Assembly (NCBI GenBank): GCA_030848705.1
Contig: JAUIZM010000012.1
Location: forward strand, 6,512,679 to 6,576,678
Direction of reading: 5' to 3'
Source: Heracleum sosnowskyi
Lineage: Eukaryota > Streptophyta > Magnoliopsida > Apiales > Apiaceae
Length of the DNA stretch: 64,000 nucleotides
Below the pieces are notes generated by a model that ran no database searches, had not been told where the DNA came from, and saw only the letters and a list, made by a program, of their open reading frames with translations. The translations under genes and the position numbers were made by a program. Below are positions 20,132 through 31,788 of the stretch, piece by piece (within the stretch, counting starts at the first letter, position 1; every line of letters begins with the position of its first letter).

Positions 20132-23100
20132 ATGGCTGGAGAATTTATCGTAACCAAAACTAATCATGTCTCGTTTCAAAATCTGCAATCCATAACGAAA
20201 CCTCAAATTCGTGCATGGGCAGAGTTTTTGAATACACGTTCGTTAGTGGCATACGCTGTAAGTACTCCCGTGGTCCTTTGTCTCGATCAATTGACTGCGT
20301 TGTACACAACCGCCACGGACACAAGTGAGAACAATGTACGGTCCTTTAGTTTTGTTGTGCCAGGGGGCAGAACAATTAGGGTTACGGAACATGACTTCAA
20401 TAGAATACTTCATTTCCCTACAGAAAACCTTGTTCCGGATCCCACAACTGAGGAAATACATGCTTTCTTCACTCTTATCAGAAGTCAACAACCTAACTTC
20501 TTGGTGGGAGAGTTCCTAAAGCATTACCTGCCTAAGCCATGGAACTTTTTCTTTCATACTCTGATCCATGTTTTTACTGCCAAGCTTACTAATCTGCATG
20601 GCATTCCCTTATTCCTTCAAAAGATAGGGTTTGCCATTACGAACAATAGGCATATTAACATAGGACGGATAGTGATTGATCAAGTCATCATGTGCATGGG
20701 ACCACTGGATGAAAGAACAGGCATAAATGAAGATGTGCTCTGTTTCTATCCTAGGTTCCTACAACTAATTCTCAATGATGTCTTAACAGATGATGAACGT
20801 GAGACATTTGAAGCTGAAGACACAATGGAGTGTACGAAGATGAAGAGCAATGCCATAACCGCTCTGATAAGGAAGAACAACTATCTTCCAGGGGTACCCA
20901 CTGTTCTCACTGAATATCTAAGAACGGTGCCCCTACCTCTTCTACCCCCAGGGGAACAGGTAATTCAAGGTAACATTCCTGAACTTGAACTGGCACCTGA
21001 ACCTCAACCAATGGATGTTGATCCAGAGCCCTCAGTGGCCATTCCAGACCAGGAGGTTGCAAACCCACAACCTCTAACCACGGTCGAAGAGCCTTTGAAC
21101 GAGCCAAATGAAAACATAAATGATGCTCCTTCCCCTCCTATACCCAGTAAAGAAACATCCCTGAGTGTAGAGGGAGATAGTGCCAAAGCAGCACCACATA
21201 AGGAGATACACCCTTCAACAGCAGCTCTGCCTTCCTCTAAAAGGAGAAGAACAGAAACTGAGGCAACTGCTGATACTTCATTTCTCTCATTCAAAGAGCC
21301 CTTTACTGATTTTTCTGATGCTGATTGGGCTACGCTAACGAAAGCAATATCTGAACCAATAGCTCAATCAAGTAAGGAAGAATTGACGGAAGCAACTGGT
21401 GTTCCGACCATATTACGGTCAGGTTCACTGGTTGAAGGTTCTCTGAACCAAGGGTCTTCACAGACGTCGAGAGAAGGCTTTGACCTAAATGCACAATCTA
21501 AAAGGTCATTGTCTACCTCCCCAGATGGAACATATCTGGATCCTGCGGGTAAAGGGTCTGACGTAGGTGCATATCGGCAACTCGTTGACAGTGAATCAAT
21601 TACTATTGAGGAGTCAACTGAGGTAAAGTCTTTACAGACTCACGGGGAAGATTCGGGATCTCTGCTATTAAAAGAGCCTGTTTATAACCCCCTAGAGATT
21701 CAAACTCTAGATCCTACAAAGGATATATCATCTAAGGATGATCAGCAACTTGGTTTAACCAAGGACGGGGACTTGCGAAGCCCCATTGCACCACCGGTGA
21801 CCTCCTTAAGGACGGCTACGGTGTTTTCTTCTGCAGGTACAACTAGCACAATGGATTTGAGTGAAACACAAACACTTACACCTGGCCTGAGTGGGAAAGG
21901 AAAAATGAGTGAAACACTAACAGAAACTGTGAGTGAACACCCAGAGCCAAACGTGAGGAGTGACACCCAAACCCTAACTCATATTGATGATCTGCTGTTA
22001 CCAACAGAAAGAGAGCTACAAGTTCAATCTTCCCTCAAGGAGATGACAGTTCATAATAAAGAAGGAAATCCATTATTCAAGGTTCCACTGCGACCTTCCT
22101 TTGACCAAGGGATCACCTCCAGTCAAGACAATGTTTCTTTAAAGTCTATTCAAGAGAAAGTTGACTTGGCTGCAGCTGATTCCAGAAGAACATTCAGGGT
22201 CATTGGCAGTGCATCTGGCACTATAACAGGTACGAAGCAGGCAGTGGACTCCTTAAAGAAGGAAGCTATGGAAGAGCTAGTCGATTTGAGGATGGACGTA
22301 AGGGAGCTTAAAGATGGATTCATGAATGAAGTAAGTGCACTGTCCCAGGGACATGAAGCTTTGAAAGAGGACGTTCTGGTTATCCGGGATGGTCAAGCGC
22401 GGGTGAAGGATGCAATGGACAACCTTTCAAGAGTGGAGTCTAGACTCAACAGGAGGCTGGATCATATGGAAAAGACTACCAACTCAAGATTGGAAAACAT
22501 TGACCTGTCGTTAGCTTCTATAAATGACTTTAATAAGCAGCTTATGGATTTCTTGGAGAATCAAGGCGATGGAGTACAGTCTATATGGAGTATGCTGAAA
22601 AACCAACAATCTGGACAACCTGGTCCCTCCTATCAACAACCTGATCCTTCTAATGTCTTTTATGCTGAGGATGCTTTTATCGAGGATTCCTCAACTAAGG
22701 GGGAGAAAGTTGGAGAAGGGGAGAAGGAGCAAACTAAGGATGGATGGAGAGTTTGGGAAACAGTTGAAGCTATTCCTATCAGGCAGTACTGGATAGAAGA
22801 ACTTGTGGAGGAAGAGAAGAGTGAAGAGGAATTTGAATTCATGCAAGAGCAACCGATTCAAGAGGAGCATGAACCATATTATCCTGAACCAATAGAACAT
22901 CCTATCTTGGATGAGGATATTATGGAAGAAGAATCAAATTCTCTGTCACCAGAAGAAGAAGCTGCCTTGGAAGCAATAAGAGCTCAGAGAGCTGCAATAG
23001 ATGCCAGGCAAGCTGAGAAAGAAAAACAGCAAGCAATTCTGAGAAGTGAAAAGCTAAAGAGGTTGAAGGTGTATAATGAAGTGAGGAAGAAGAAGATGAT

Positions 23101-23938
23101 AGATCTGGCAAAGAAAGATGGTACTGAATGGGAAATGGCTTATAAAACCTTTTGTGGAGTTGAAGACGGATTACAAGTCAACGACAATGCGGAGGTGGAA
23201 GTCATTATTCAGGACATCAGAAGTGCTAATCTTGAAGATCAGACTTACTTTAAAGCACTGAGAAGCTCTATAATCTGTCTGAATGCTGGGGTTAAAGCAG
23301 ATGGTGCCTGGAGCTTATTAATCAGTTTTCTGGAGAAAGGTACATTTGTGATTTCTACTAAGTTTTTAGAACAGAGGACATATACAGAATTGCAGGCTAT
23401 ACTCATCAAGATCCAAAGAACTACAAGGCTAAATGAACTGCTCCGAGAGCATGTTAAGGAGATCGTGATGAAAGTCAGTCCAGAGATTACTGAAGATCCT
23501 CCAATGGTTAGATTCATGACGAATGACTTGTTCAGAATCTGCTATTTGGCTGAGGACAAACTGAGGGACTACCCAAGCAACTATCTAATCTCAGTTGAGA
23601 AGTATCTTAGATCCACTGGATTCTCATCAACGGAGAAGGACAAAGCAGCAGACACTCTTAGAAGATTTCTAATGGAGAATGTTCCTAACTATAGGAAAAG
23701 AGTGGAAAGAGGATTAGAAGTGCATACCAGACTGCCAAACATGCCAAAGCTGAACAAGAAAGATGTTAACATTGCATGGTTATGGGCTGGAGTGGGTCAA
23801 GAGGTTGAATATATTGGAAGACACATCCAAGGAGCAATCCTTAAACCTGGAGAACCACTGCACTATCTATCAGTGATTGATTATCAAGCTGCTAACTCCG
23901 ATCCAATGATTGAAGAAGGTGAGATTGAAATGGACTGA
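20132..23938 (+). CDS. Copia C1 env-like third frame (Sirevirus type)
   Basis: One uninterrupted frame of 1268 residues from ATG to TGA. The N-terminal ~290 residues form a conserved globular region shared with C2 and C3: HYLPKPWNFFFHTLIHVFTA, then a GIPLFL stretch and CFYPRFLQLILN. The middle is rich in S, T, E and P. Residues about 680-800 are a coiled coil, followed by an acidic and K/E-rich helical region (about 900-1000) and an ordered C-terminal part. I see no signal peptide, no clear membrane span and no fusion motif, so 'env' describes its position, not a shown function. It lies between pol and the 3' LTR, where Sireviruses carry this frame. A TATA-like signal about 450 bp upstream may drive it separately. 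Confidence 0.88.
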   Translation: MAGEFIVTKTNHVSFQNLQSITKPQIRAWAEFLNTRSLVAYAVSTPVVLCLDQLTALYTTATDTSENNVRSFSFVVPGGRTIRVTEHDFNRILHFPTENLVPDPTTEEIHAFFTLIRSQQPNFLVGEFLKHYLPKPWNFFFHTLIHVFTAKLTNLHGIPLFLQKIGFAITNNRHINIGRIVIDQVIMCMGPLDERTGINEDVLCFYPRFLQLILNDVLTDDERETFEAEDTMECTKMKSNAITALIRKNNYLPGVPTVLTEYLRTVPLPLLPPGEQVIQGNIPELELAPEPQPMDVDPEPSVAIPDQEVANPQPLTTVEEPLNEPNENINDAPSPPIPSKETSLSVEGDSAKAAPHKEIHPSTAALPSSKRRRTETEATADTSFLSFKEPFTDFSDADWATLTKAISEPIAQSSKEELTEATGVPTILRSGSLVEGSLNQGSSQTSREGFDLNAQSKRSLSTSPDGTYLDPAGKGSDVGAYRQLVDSESITIEESTEVKSLQTHGEDSGSLLLKEPVYNPLEIQTLDPTKDISSKDDQQLGLTKDGDLRSPIAPPVTSLRTATVFSSAGTTSTMDLSETQTLTPGLSGKGKMSETLTETVSEHPEPNVRSDTQTLTHIDDLLLPTERELQVQSSLKEMTVHNKEGNPLFKVPLRPSFDQGITSSQDNVSLKSIQEKVDLAAADSRRTFRVIGSASGTITGTKQAVDSLKKEAMEELVDLRMDVRELKDGFMNEVSALSQGHEALKEDVLVIRDGQARVKDAMDNLSRVESRLNRRLDHMEKTTNSRLENIDLSLASINDFNKQLMDFLENQGDGVQSIWSMLKNQQSGQPGPSYQQPDPSNVFYAEDAFIEDSSTKGEKVGEGEKEQTKDGWRVWETVEAIPIRQYWIEELVEEEKSEEEFEFMQEQPIQEEHEPYYPEPIEHPILDEDIMEEESNSLSPEEEAALEAIRAQRAAIDARQAEKEKQQAILRSEKLKRLKVYNEVRKKKMIDLAKKDGTEWEMAYKTFCGVEDGLQVNDNAEVEVIIQDIRSANLEDQTYFKALRSSIICLNAGVKADGAWSLLISFLEKGTFVISTKFLEQRTYTELQAILIKIQRTTRLNELLREHVKEIVMKVSPEITEDPPMVRFMTNDLFRICYLAEDKLRDYPSNYLISVEKYLRSTGFSSTEKDKAADTLRRFLMENVPNYRKRVERGLEVHTRLPNMPKLNKKDVNIAWLWAGVGQEVEYIGRHIQGAILKPGEPLHYLSVIDYQAANSDPMIEEGEIEMD

Positions 23939-24171
23939 ATGATGAAGCAAAGAACAAGAGAACTATCAGCTCAGACTAGAGGAGCAACTTCATTGTATAA
24001 AGTTTAATTGTTTTTTGATTTATGAAATCTGGAAATGTATATATATCTGATCCAGAATGCATTAATATTATTACGCTGTCTTACTTTAAGTAGTTTTATG
24101 TTTCCTTAGTTAGTTGAGTTATCCTCGAAGTATTTGCTTGTCGAACTCTATCCAATCAAATAGGGGGAGAT
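23939..24171 (+). other. 3' untranslated region and polypurine tract of C1
   Basis: AT-rich tail of the env-like gene ending in the PPT TAGGGGGAGAT, which abuts the 3' LTR. Confidence 0.85.
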
Positions 24172-25299
24172 TGTAAAGCATAATGTAACATAAGATCTAA
24201 AAGAGATAACTACAACTCAACAAAGGACAAGACAGACAATAATATTAACAGAAGCACAGGAATCCAGTATCAAAGAAGAAAAGGTAAACTCAAAAAATCA
24301 AAATACGTTATGTATTCTTGAAGTCCGTAAACAGGTCACGGAAAGAAGCTCATGAAAATGATCAAGCCTCAGTGACAGCAAAAGAAACAAGACTTTCAAG
24401 ACGACAGAAGTATGTGAATGATTTAGGGGTTCAGTACCACGGGATTCCAGTGATGAAGCAACCAGAACGACAAGGGACGTATCAACAGCATTGTATTGAC
24501 GATATAAAATAAGAATTGATCAAGTGTTATTCATCTGTGAACCAGACCAGTTGCACTAGGTGACGGCACTAAAAAGATCAAGTTGTTTTATCGTCTCAGA
24601 AGAAATTGATACAGTCTATTTCTTAAACACCCAGAAGCTCAGTGGAATCATTTATGGACTAAAGACAAGAAAGAGAAATTCGATGGTTTTTCTAATTGAA
24701 AAACTATCGAATGGTAGTTGAAATGATTAATTAAAAACCAAAGTAAATTAGTTTGGCATCCGATAGTTTTGTTTTAAAAACTATCGAATGACAAATTAAT
24801 TTATTTAATTCGATGGATTTTTATTCATTCGATGGTTTTTTATTATGGGAGCAGGTGAAAAGAATTCCTTTTCTGAAAGGTTGATGAAGATCCAACGGCC
24901 AGGATTGTTTCTACAATTCTCATTCGATGGTTTTTCAAAACAGACTACAATTAATATAGAGAGAAGATTGTGTCTTCTTCAGTTAAGGTATTCAACACAG
25001 ACACATAACTGAGAGAGAGAAGAGCCGGAGAAAATTACCAGAGAAATTAATAGTGCTCAGAACTTGATTATTGTTTTGCATTTGTGTTACCTTAAACTCA
25101 TTGACGCTAATCTACGGATTAGAAATTGTAGCACCCCTCGAGGTTTATATTTATAAAAAGATATATTCCCCGAAACTTGATTTGGTTTGGTGTGTTTGAT
25201 TTCGTTATAGAACTGAAAGATTAATCCGCGAACGAAATTAAATTATTTGTGAGTATCGTATTCAACCCCCCCCCCTTCTACGATACTTTGGACCTAACA
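24172..25299 (+). repeat. 3' LTR of Copia C1 (1128 bp, full length)
   Basis: TGTAAAGC to CCTAACA, followed by GCTCA. It contains about 399 bp missing from the 5' LTR, including part of the CGATAGTTTT/CGATGGTTTTT cluster. Confidence 0.95.
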
Positions 25300-25304
25300 G
25301 CTCA

Positions 25305-28300
25305 CACTGACAGTATCCATCCTACGTCAACTAACTCCAGGGTGGTCTCTCCATTCCCTTGCTCTCGTAACACGAGGTAGATTCGGCAATGTTTTCCTCA
25401 TGCTGAAATATTTAATAAAGCAAGAATGAGCTAATAGTGCTCAGCAAGAAATCTATCCCAGTTTAAATCTTTAAACCTTTTAGGGAGATAATCCATAAGG
25501 GATCAAAGCTTTTATCACTACTAGGGTCTAACCCCAAAATAGTATACCGTTTAAAAATACCGTATGACTTATTATCATACTCATATACTCTTCGTAATCA
25601 TTTGGAAATCCTTGGTATCAGTATGATAAACCAAGACTCAAAACATATCTTTTTAAAATAGATATCAAATATTGGAATCAGGGCTTAAAGCCTATTCATT
25701 GATTCAAAATACTATACAGTTCAATATACTGTATATCATAAATACCTTCTCAATATATATACAGTACGAAAATATCTTTGTAGCCACAGGCTATGCCTTA
25801 AACGGACAAGATACTAGTATAACATAAACGATGAAGTTACAAGGAAAATTAATATAATGTTTCCGTAACCCAATATCCACTTATGCATTTATAATCTGAG
25901 TAAAGTTCATCAGAGTCATACTCATAAGATAAAAGATGAAGTTGTATGAATTTATTGTCACTTCATTCCAAACACTTTTCGACCTCCTCCCAACATGATT
26001 GGTTCTTCACCCCAATACATGTTGCAGGAATATCCAAATTGGATGATGAACCAATACAGGAGTTGCTACCGCGCCCGCTGTGCCTAACCTTGCTATGATC
26101 AGTAGCAGGTCGCACCGCTCAAATAGTTTTCTACATGTAGATGGAAGAATCACGACAGCCTGACATTGTCTACCGCCTTACAGTGACCTCCCGGCCCATT
26201 TGGGGCAATAAAAGTTGGATGGGTCGGCGCAACTGGACCACTTACACCACTCCTAGTTCAGATGAAATCCATGACTCTGAAACGTAAAGATCGTCCTCCT
26301 TTCCCCAAGTGTAACACTTGTTGATACGACTCCACTAAGTAGTTATATCTAGGTTGGAAAGGAAGATTCTCTAATATTTCCCAAGTTATTGCTTGTTAAT
26401 GGATATCGACTTGTTCCATGAATTTACCCATCGATCGTTGAGGTGGTAACACCATATTTGACTTGCAGCAATTACATTGCTCCGAGAAAATATCTGTCAC
26501 TTGACAGTTTTGAGTTGAGAGTTTAAAAAGAGTAGTAGTCACTTAAATCAGGTTTCCCATATTTTTGATAGTTTAGCGAGCATTTAAATCCTCTTAAAAG
26601 ACAGATTTAAATGGAAAAACAGTGTTTTGGGAACCTCTTTTTTATTTGAAAATAATTAATAATATTTATTATTTAATAAGTAAACCTTAGATGAATATTC
26701 GAAAATAATATTCATTAATTAAACAAACCTTGAATGAATATTTAGAAATAATATTCATTAAATAAATAAGGATTAAATGATTATTCAACGTAATATTCAT
26801 TAACTAATAAACCTCGAATGAATATTCAAAATAATATAAACCTCGAATGAATATTCAAAATAATATTCCTCAAATAAGTAAACCTCAAATGAATATTCAA
26901 AATAATATTCATTAAATAATAAATCTCAAATGAATATTCAAAAGTAATATTCATTAAATAATAAATCTCAAATGAATATTCAAAAGTAATATTCATTAAA
27001 TAATTAAATCTCAAATGAATATTCAAAAGTAATATTCATTAAGTAAATAAGGATTAAATGAATATTTAACATAATATTCATTAACTAAATAAGCCTTAAA
27101 TGAATATTATAAAATAATATTCATTAAATAAATAAAGACTAATGAATATTCCAAAATAATATTCATTAAATAAATAATCATAAAGCAAGTATCACAATAT
27201 ACTTTCGAAAACCGCTATGCCTTCCATTAGCATATATAACTGAAATAGTATTCGAATAGTATTTCTCGACTGAGATAATACTCAAATAACATTCCTTGAA
27301 AGATATAGTAAGCAAATATCATTTTCCGAATGATATCACCTTCGAATAACAATCCTCAAAATACATAGTATTCTGCCGATGGTATCCCTCCGGGTTTCCA
27401 CGGCTATCTACATATTTCAAAATACCGACTCCCGATTTAGAGTCGAAAACAATGAATATGCTCTTATATTTAGAGCTACCAGGTAAACCGGTTCATAACT
27501 ACTTAACTCAAAAGATTTTATATAATCCAAAGGTCAAATCCATTTCAACAAGAAATAAGATATATCGTAAAACTGTCCAAGTTTATACATGGCCAAAAGC
27601 AGTAGTATATAGTCAATACTTCAAAGTATAGATTTAGAAACTTGCATGCATCTATCATATGCATATATTTCATCTCAACAATTTTATACCATCACATCTA
27701 TATACGACGTGAGGTTTGAAAGCATGCATAATACCATATGCATCATCAGAATATTATAACTTAAAATAAAGCATGGAATGAGAAAACTTGCCTGGAAATC
27801 CCGAAGTAGCAATAAGTCTCAGGTTGGTCCAGTAATCTAGAATCAACACAAGGTTCAAGATTAATAACTTAAACGCTTTCACCATCCTAAGTATATACTA
27901 ACTCAAGTACAAAGTCCATTTCCAAATTAACTCCTTAAGAACTTCTACTCGAGCATGCTCGCTCACGCATTTTTATAAAATTGAAATATAATCCTTTTAA
28001 CACGAAATCTTTTCGAGGGTCTTCCTAAACATATCTCGCATGATATCACAAAGTTTCACATTCTATTATGACCTCTAAGTGGTTCGATCATAGCCTCAAA
28101 GTTGAATAAGTGGTATCGTTTGGTCTCGCGAAACATCCTTTACTAAAACACTCGTTTCTCCTAAACCGTAAATCGGATTCACATGATCTTCGCACCAAAA
28201 CGAACCTCGAAACAAGACCTACACTATGCTAGGCAGTGGTGACCTTGGACAGAAGGTATTATGTTCGAACATCACAAACAGAACAAGGCTAAGGAAAATC

Positions 28301-29765
28301 GGGCATTATAACGGCTATGTTTTAACGATTCCAAAGTTTAATCATAAACTTTACATAATCAATCCAACCAAATCACCAAGTCAAATCCTCAACATCATTA
28401 CTAACCCATAATCATCATCAACCAGTCAAAACCAACATCTACTTGCTTATCATCAAATCAACATCAAACTTTCATCAAAATCACTTAATCATCCTTATAA
28501 TCAAACTAACTAAACTATACTTAAAACTAACCATATAAATCAATTTATAACTAAGGGTTTCAAGATTTTATACCTTCCTTGATGCTTCATATACACTAAC
28601 AATAGTTTATAATCCTTCCTTGAGCTTTGAACAAACCTTAACAAGCTTAATCCTTAAGAAACAAAATCAAGAATCATGAAAAGTTACTATTCATCCTCAT
28701 CTTGTAAAATCCATAACAAATCGAAAACTAAGAGTTCGGTGTTAATATTTTTACCAGACCTTGTTCTCTTCATAAGCTTTCTTTTGAGTTATAGATCGCC
28801 AAATTTAAAGCTCCCTAGCTAGGGTTTTGAGCCCCATCTTTCCGCTGGACAGAAACTGGACAGTTTGGGTTCTCCAACTTGGGGAAGATATTTGGCTAGG
28901 CTACACTCCTTTGTTGACCATGAAATTTTGAACGAATGTTATCCATGGAGTGGAGAAGCTATGGTTACAATTTGGTGATTTTAGGACAAGTAGATTTGGA
29001 GTTATGAATTTTTCTTTGCTCCTTATGCAAGCTGAGCAGAAATCTGGAATGGAAATGGGGAGAGTTTTTCTTTTTCTTTCTTGCCTTGGTTGATTGATAA
29101 AAATGCTGATACTTGTTGGTTAAAGTGGTGAGTCATCACCTTTGCCTTGTCACAGGGACACATGTCGCACATGCAAGAGCTTAGCTAAAGTAGCTTTACT
29201 GGTTTGCTTTACTGGTTTGTTTTCCTTTCACATGGATGATCCAAATGTTGCATTCCTCCAATTAATCTTGTTACATGTTACTTCCATTCCTATATTTTAT
29301 CCCGTAAGTGTTCCGTTGTTCCGTCTCCGTTTAATCTCGTATTTAAATCGATTCGTGTCTCGTCGTTCGGTTACGGCTTAATCTTGATGAACGTTCGCAG
29401 GGATTTCTTAAGGGTTCTATCGAAGTAGTTTACCGTAAACGTTCTCGATATCTCAAATTCTTTTATTAAATCCATATTCATGGAATTGATAATTTAATCC
29501 TCCAATACTTTCAAATAATGATTAATCCGTCCGTTATTGGTGAAATTTCGGAGAAAACAGAGATGCTATTTTTCCGATTCTGACAGCTTTTGCATTCCTT
29601 CATTTACATCGCATATCACTAATACGACTTTGAAAGTTTATTATATCGCCCCGTATATAGGGTGGTCTGAAAATCTTTTTCGGTTCAGAAATTTACTATT
29701 CATCAGGATTTTACTATTCATCAAATAAAAAAAATTAACTAAGTCCAAAATTTGGGGTTATTACA
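25305..29765 (-). mobile_element. Gypsy (Tekay-like) LTR, main part
   Basis: It continues from 11827 across the C1 insertion. At 29765 it ends in TTGGGGTTATTACA, which on the minus strand is the LTR start TGTAATAACCCCAA. It is followed by a PPT (minus-strand AAGTAGGGGAGAC). About 2 kb of this (from about 27730) is repeated at 50838-52869. It has no gene. The single-LTR reading rests on the two matching ends and the absence of another boundary between them. Confidence 0.72.
26640..27185. repeat. AT-rich tandem repeat, ~42-bp unit, about 12 copies
   Basis: The unit is close to AATGAATATTCAAAA followed by GTAATATTCATTAAATAA and a CTCAA spacer. Each unit contains AATGAATATT and AATATTCATT, so each can fold as a hairpin. 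It lies within the Gypsy LTR. Confidence 0.88.
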
Positions 29766-31241
29766 GTCTCCCCTACTTAAAAGGATTCCGTCCCGGAATC
29801 TAAGAAAATAGCCGAGGTTACTCTTCCAATATAGTAATCTCCAGTTTCCAGGTTGACTCTTCAACTCTCTGGTTCCATTACAACACTTTCTCATTCCGGT
29901 CTGTGATATCTACCGGACGCTTTATATAAGCCAATTCTGGCTATGTTCATATACACCCATTTTCTATCAACATTCGATTATTCTTCCAATTGGCGGTACA
30001 ACACTTACCGTAACTCTGGTTCTCTGAAAGGTTCTTTCCGGTCGGTCCGTCGGTCTACGGATCCTATGTAGTGCTCGCACTCAATCTTGTTGCCAAACAT
30101 GTTTGGAAAACTCCTCCCGAATCGGGAGTTCAATCATTGGTTCTTATCTGACACGATGGTGACTGGAACTCCACATCACCCAACTATCTCTTTCGTAACT
30201 CTTCGGTTAACGATCTCTTACTGATAACAAAATATGAGTAGACTCATTTGATCCATCAATTATAGCTCAATTGACGTCATAGTCCCACTCGATTCTTGTT
30301 GATCCTATCACAGAATCCATTATAGTAAAATTACATTCCTAATCAGGAATCTCTATTAACTGTGATAGTCAACTAGGTCTTTGTTCTGCCTTCATTTTCT
30401 GACATATCCAATATTTGTTTACCAGTCGATAAATCCTTTTTATTTATCCGACCACTTATAACATTTCCTTAACTTTCTTTACCTTTTTGTACTCTCGGTG
30501 TAGCTGTCTCTTTATGACAGATCTTTATTCCTTAATTCGTTCTGGCTCATTCAGGACCTTTAAATAATCCTTTGCGTTCTCGTGACTTCAAACTTCATCC
30601 TTTCAGTTCTTCTTATTAGTCATTCCGAAGGTTTAGCATCTTTCATTTCTTGAACATTTGGAATCCCAACTTGGTGAAATATACCTTATGATCCCTGGAA
30701 ATTTTCTCACATTTCTCGATCCATTCAACTTTTTCAGTCTTTCGAGTAAGTCTGGTCAGTGGGGCTGCTATCTTAGCAAAATCTTGTACACATCTTCGGT
30801 AATATCCGACTAAATCCACAAAATTACTCACCTCGGTTGGTGTGATTGGTCTTTCCTAGTTTGAAACGTCTCCTATCTTTGCAGGGTCAACCAGTACTCC
30901 TTTACTGTTGACCACATGTCCTAAAATTGTACTTCCTTTAGCCAACACTCGCACTTTGAGAACTTGGCATATAACGTTTCTCTCCTCAGTGCTTCTAACA
31001 CGATCCTCAAATGTTCTGCATGTTCTTCCTCGGTCTTTGAGGTAAACCTAAATATTGCCGATGTCACTATGACATACTTATCCAAATACTTCTTGAAAAG
31101 TCGATTCAGCACGTCCATGAAGGCTGCAAGGGCATTCGTCAGCCCAAACGACATTACTAAAAACTCGTAGTGCCCATACTTGGTGCGAAACGCAGTCTTG
31201 GGTACGTTCTCAGGCTTAATATTCAATTGGTGGTATCCAGT
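29766..31241 (-). pseudogene. pol: Degenerate Gypsy pol, unit A, 3' half
   Basis: Minus-strand pieces of a Ty3/Gypsy pol: RT (VPKTAFRTKYGHYEFLVMSF with GLTNALAAFMD, 30921-31226), the RT/RNase H link (VGYYRRCVQDFAKIAAPLTR, 30643-30831), and decayed integrase to chromodomain-like end near 29800-29900 (ESTWKLE). The segment that should hold the catalytic F-x-DD is destroyed (around 31060-31080), and unit B carries the same lesion. Unit A resumes at 50070 after Copia C2. Confidence 0.8.
31237..31241. repeat. Target site duplication of Copia C2, left
   Basis: CCAGT; identical copy at 50065-50069. Confidence 0.95.
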
Positions 31242-31724
31242 TGTTAGATATAATTGCTGATGATTGTTTATCAGTATTTAAGCAACAGGTACTTATCAGA
31301 GTTTATACTAGAAGCCAGTCAGAGTTTGTTAAAGTCTGACGGGGTGAGAGTTTATTTAGCTGTCGGTGCATACTTGAAGATTCTAGAAGCAATATATCTT
31401 GAAGATGGAAAGAAGCAAGATATATTGAGATAGCTAAAGAAACGAGACAGAAGACAGAAGCAATCCTAAATTGATATAAATTGTATAGCTGATTTATAGG
31501 AATATCAATTAGAGATTGATTATGTAACTGTGTATTATATAAACACAGATAGGTTAACCCTAAAAGGAATACGAATACTGAATACATTATTCTTGTAACC
31601 TAGCAGCTCTCTGTGATATTTTACATCACTGAGAGAAGAGTTATATAATATAATCCAGTTTATTGTTCATAAACAGTTTTCTTGATTGTTATTCTCATAC
31701 ATATATTGTGTATTCGGCCTAACA
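31242..31724 (+). repeat. 5' LTR of Copia C2 (483 bp)
   Basis: TGTTAGATATAATTGC to CGGCCTAACA. A TATA box (TATATAAA) lies at 31536-31543. The word CAGAGTTT occurs several times, the inverse of a word scattered through the element. Confidence 0.95.
31536..31543 (+). promoter_or_regulatory. TATA box in the C2 LTR
   Basis: TATATAAA in the middle of the LTR; the same site is in the 3' LTR near 49868. Confidence 0.7.
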
Positions 31725-31726
31725 AT

Positions 31727-31738
31727 TGGTATCAGAGC
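31727..31738 (+). promoter_or_regulatory. Primer binding site of C2
   Basis: TGGTATCAGAGC, initiator tRNA-Met type, two bases after the LTR. Confidence 0.93.
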
Positions 31739-31788
31739 CAAGGCTGTTTAATATATACAGTTTTTGATCTAAAAACACAAGTATAATC

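Larger units (their letters stand above)
11828..25299 (+). mobile_element. Copia C1, Sirevirus (SIRE/Maximus)-type LTR retrotransposon
   Basis: It is complete from LTR to LTR with a 5-bp duplication (GCTCA). The order is 5' LTR, initiator-Met PBS, gag (797 aa), pol, spacer, env-like frame (1268 aa), PPT, 3' LTR. Gag followed by pol and a large third frame defines the Sirevirus group of Ty1/Copia. The only large lesions seen are a 383-bp TRIM inside the RNase H part of pol and a ~399-bp deletion in the 5' LTR. Aligned LTR sequence differs by only about two substitutions by eye, so insertion is recent. It sits in the Gypsy LTR. Confidence 0.95.

Noticed and set aside
26826..27026. Minus-strand repetitive peptide gene
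   Set aside because: It is a translation of the 42-bp AT-rich tandem repeat.
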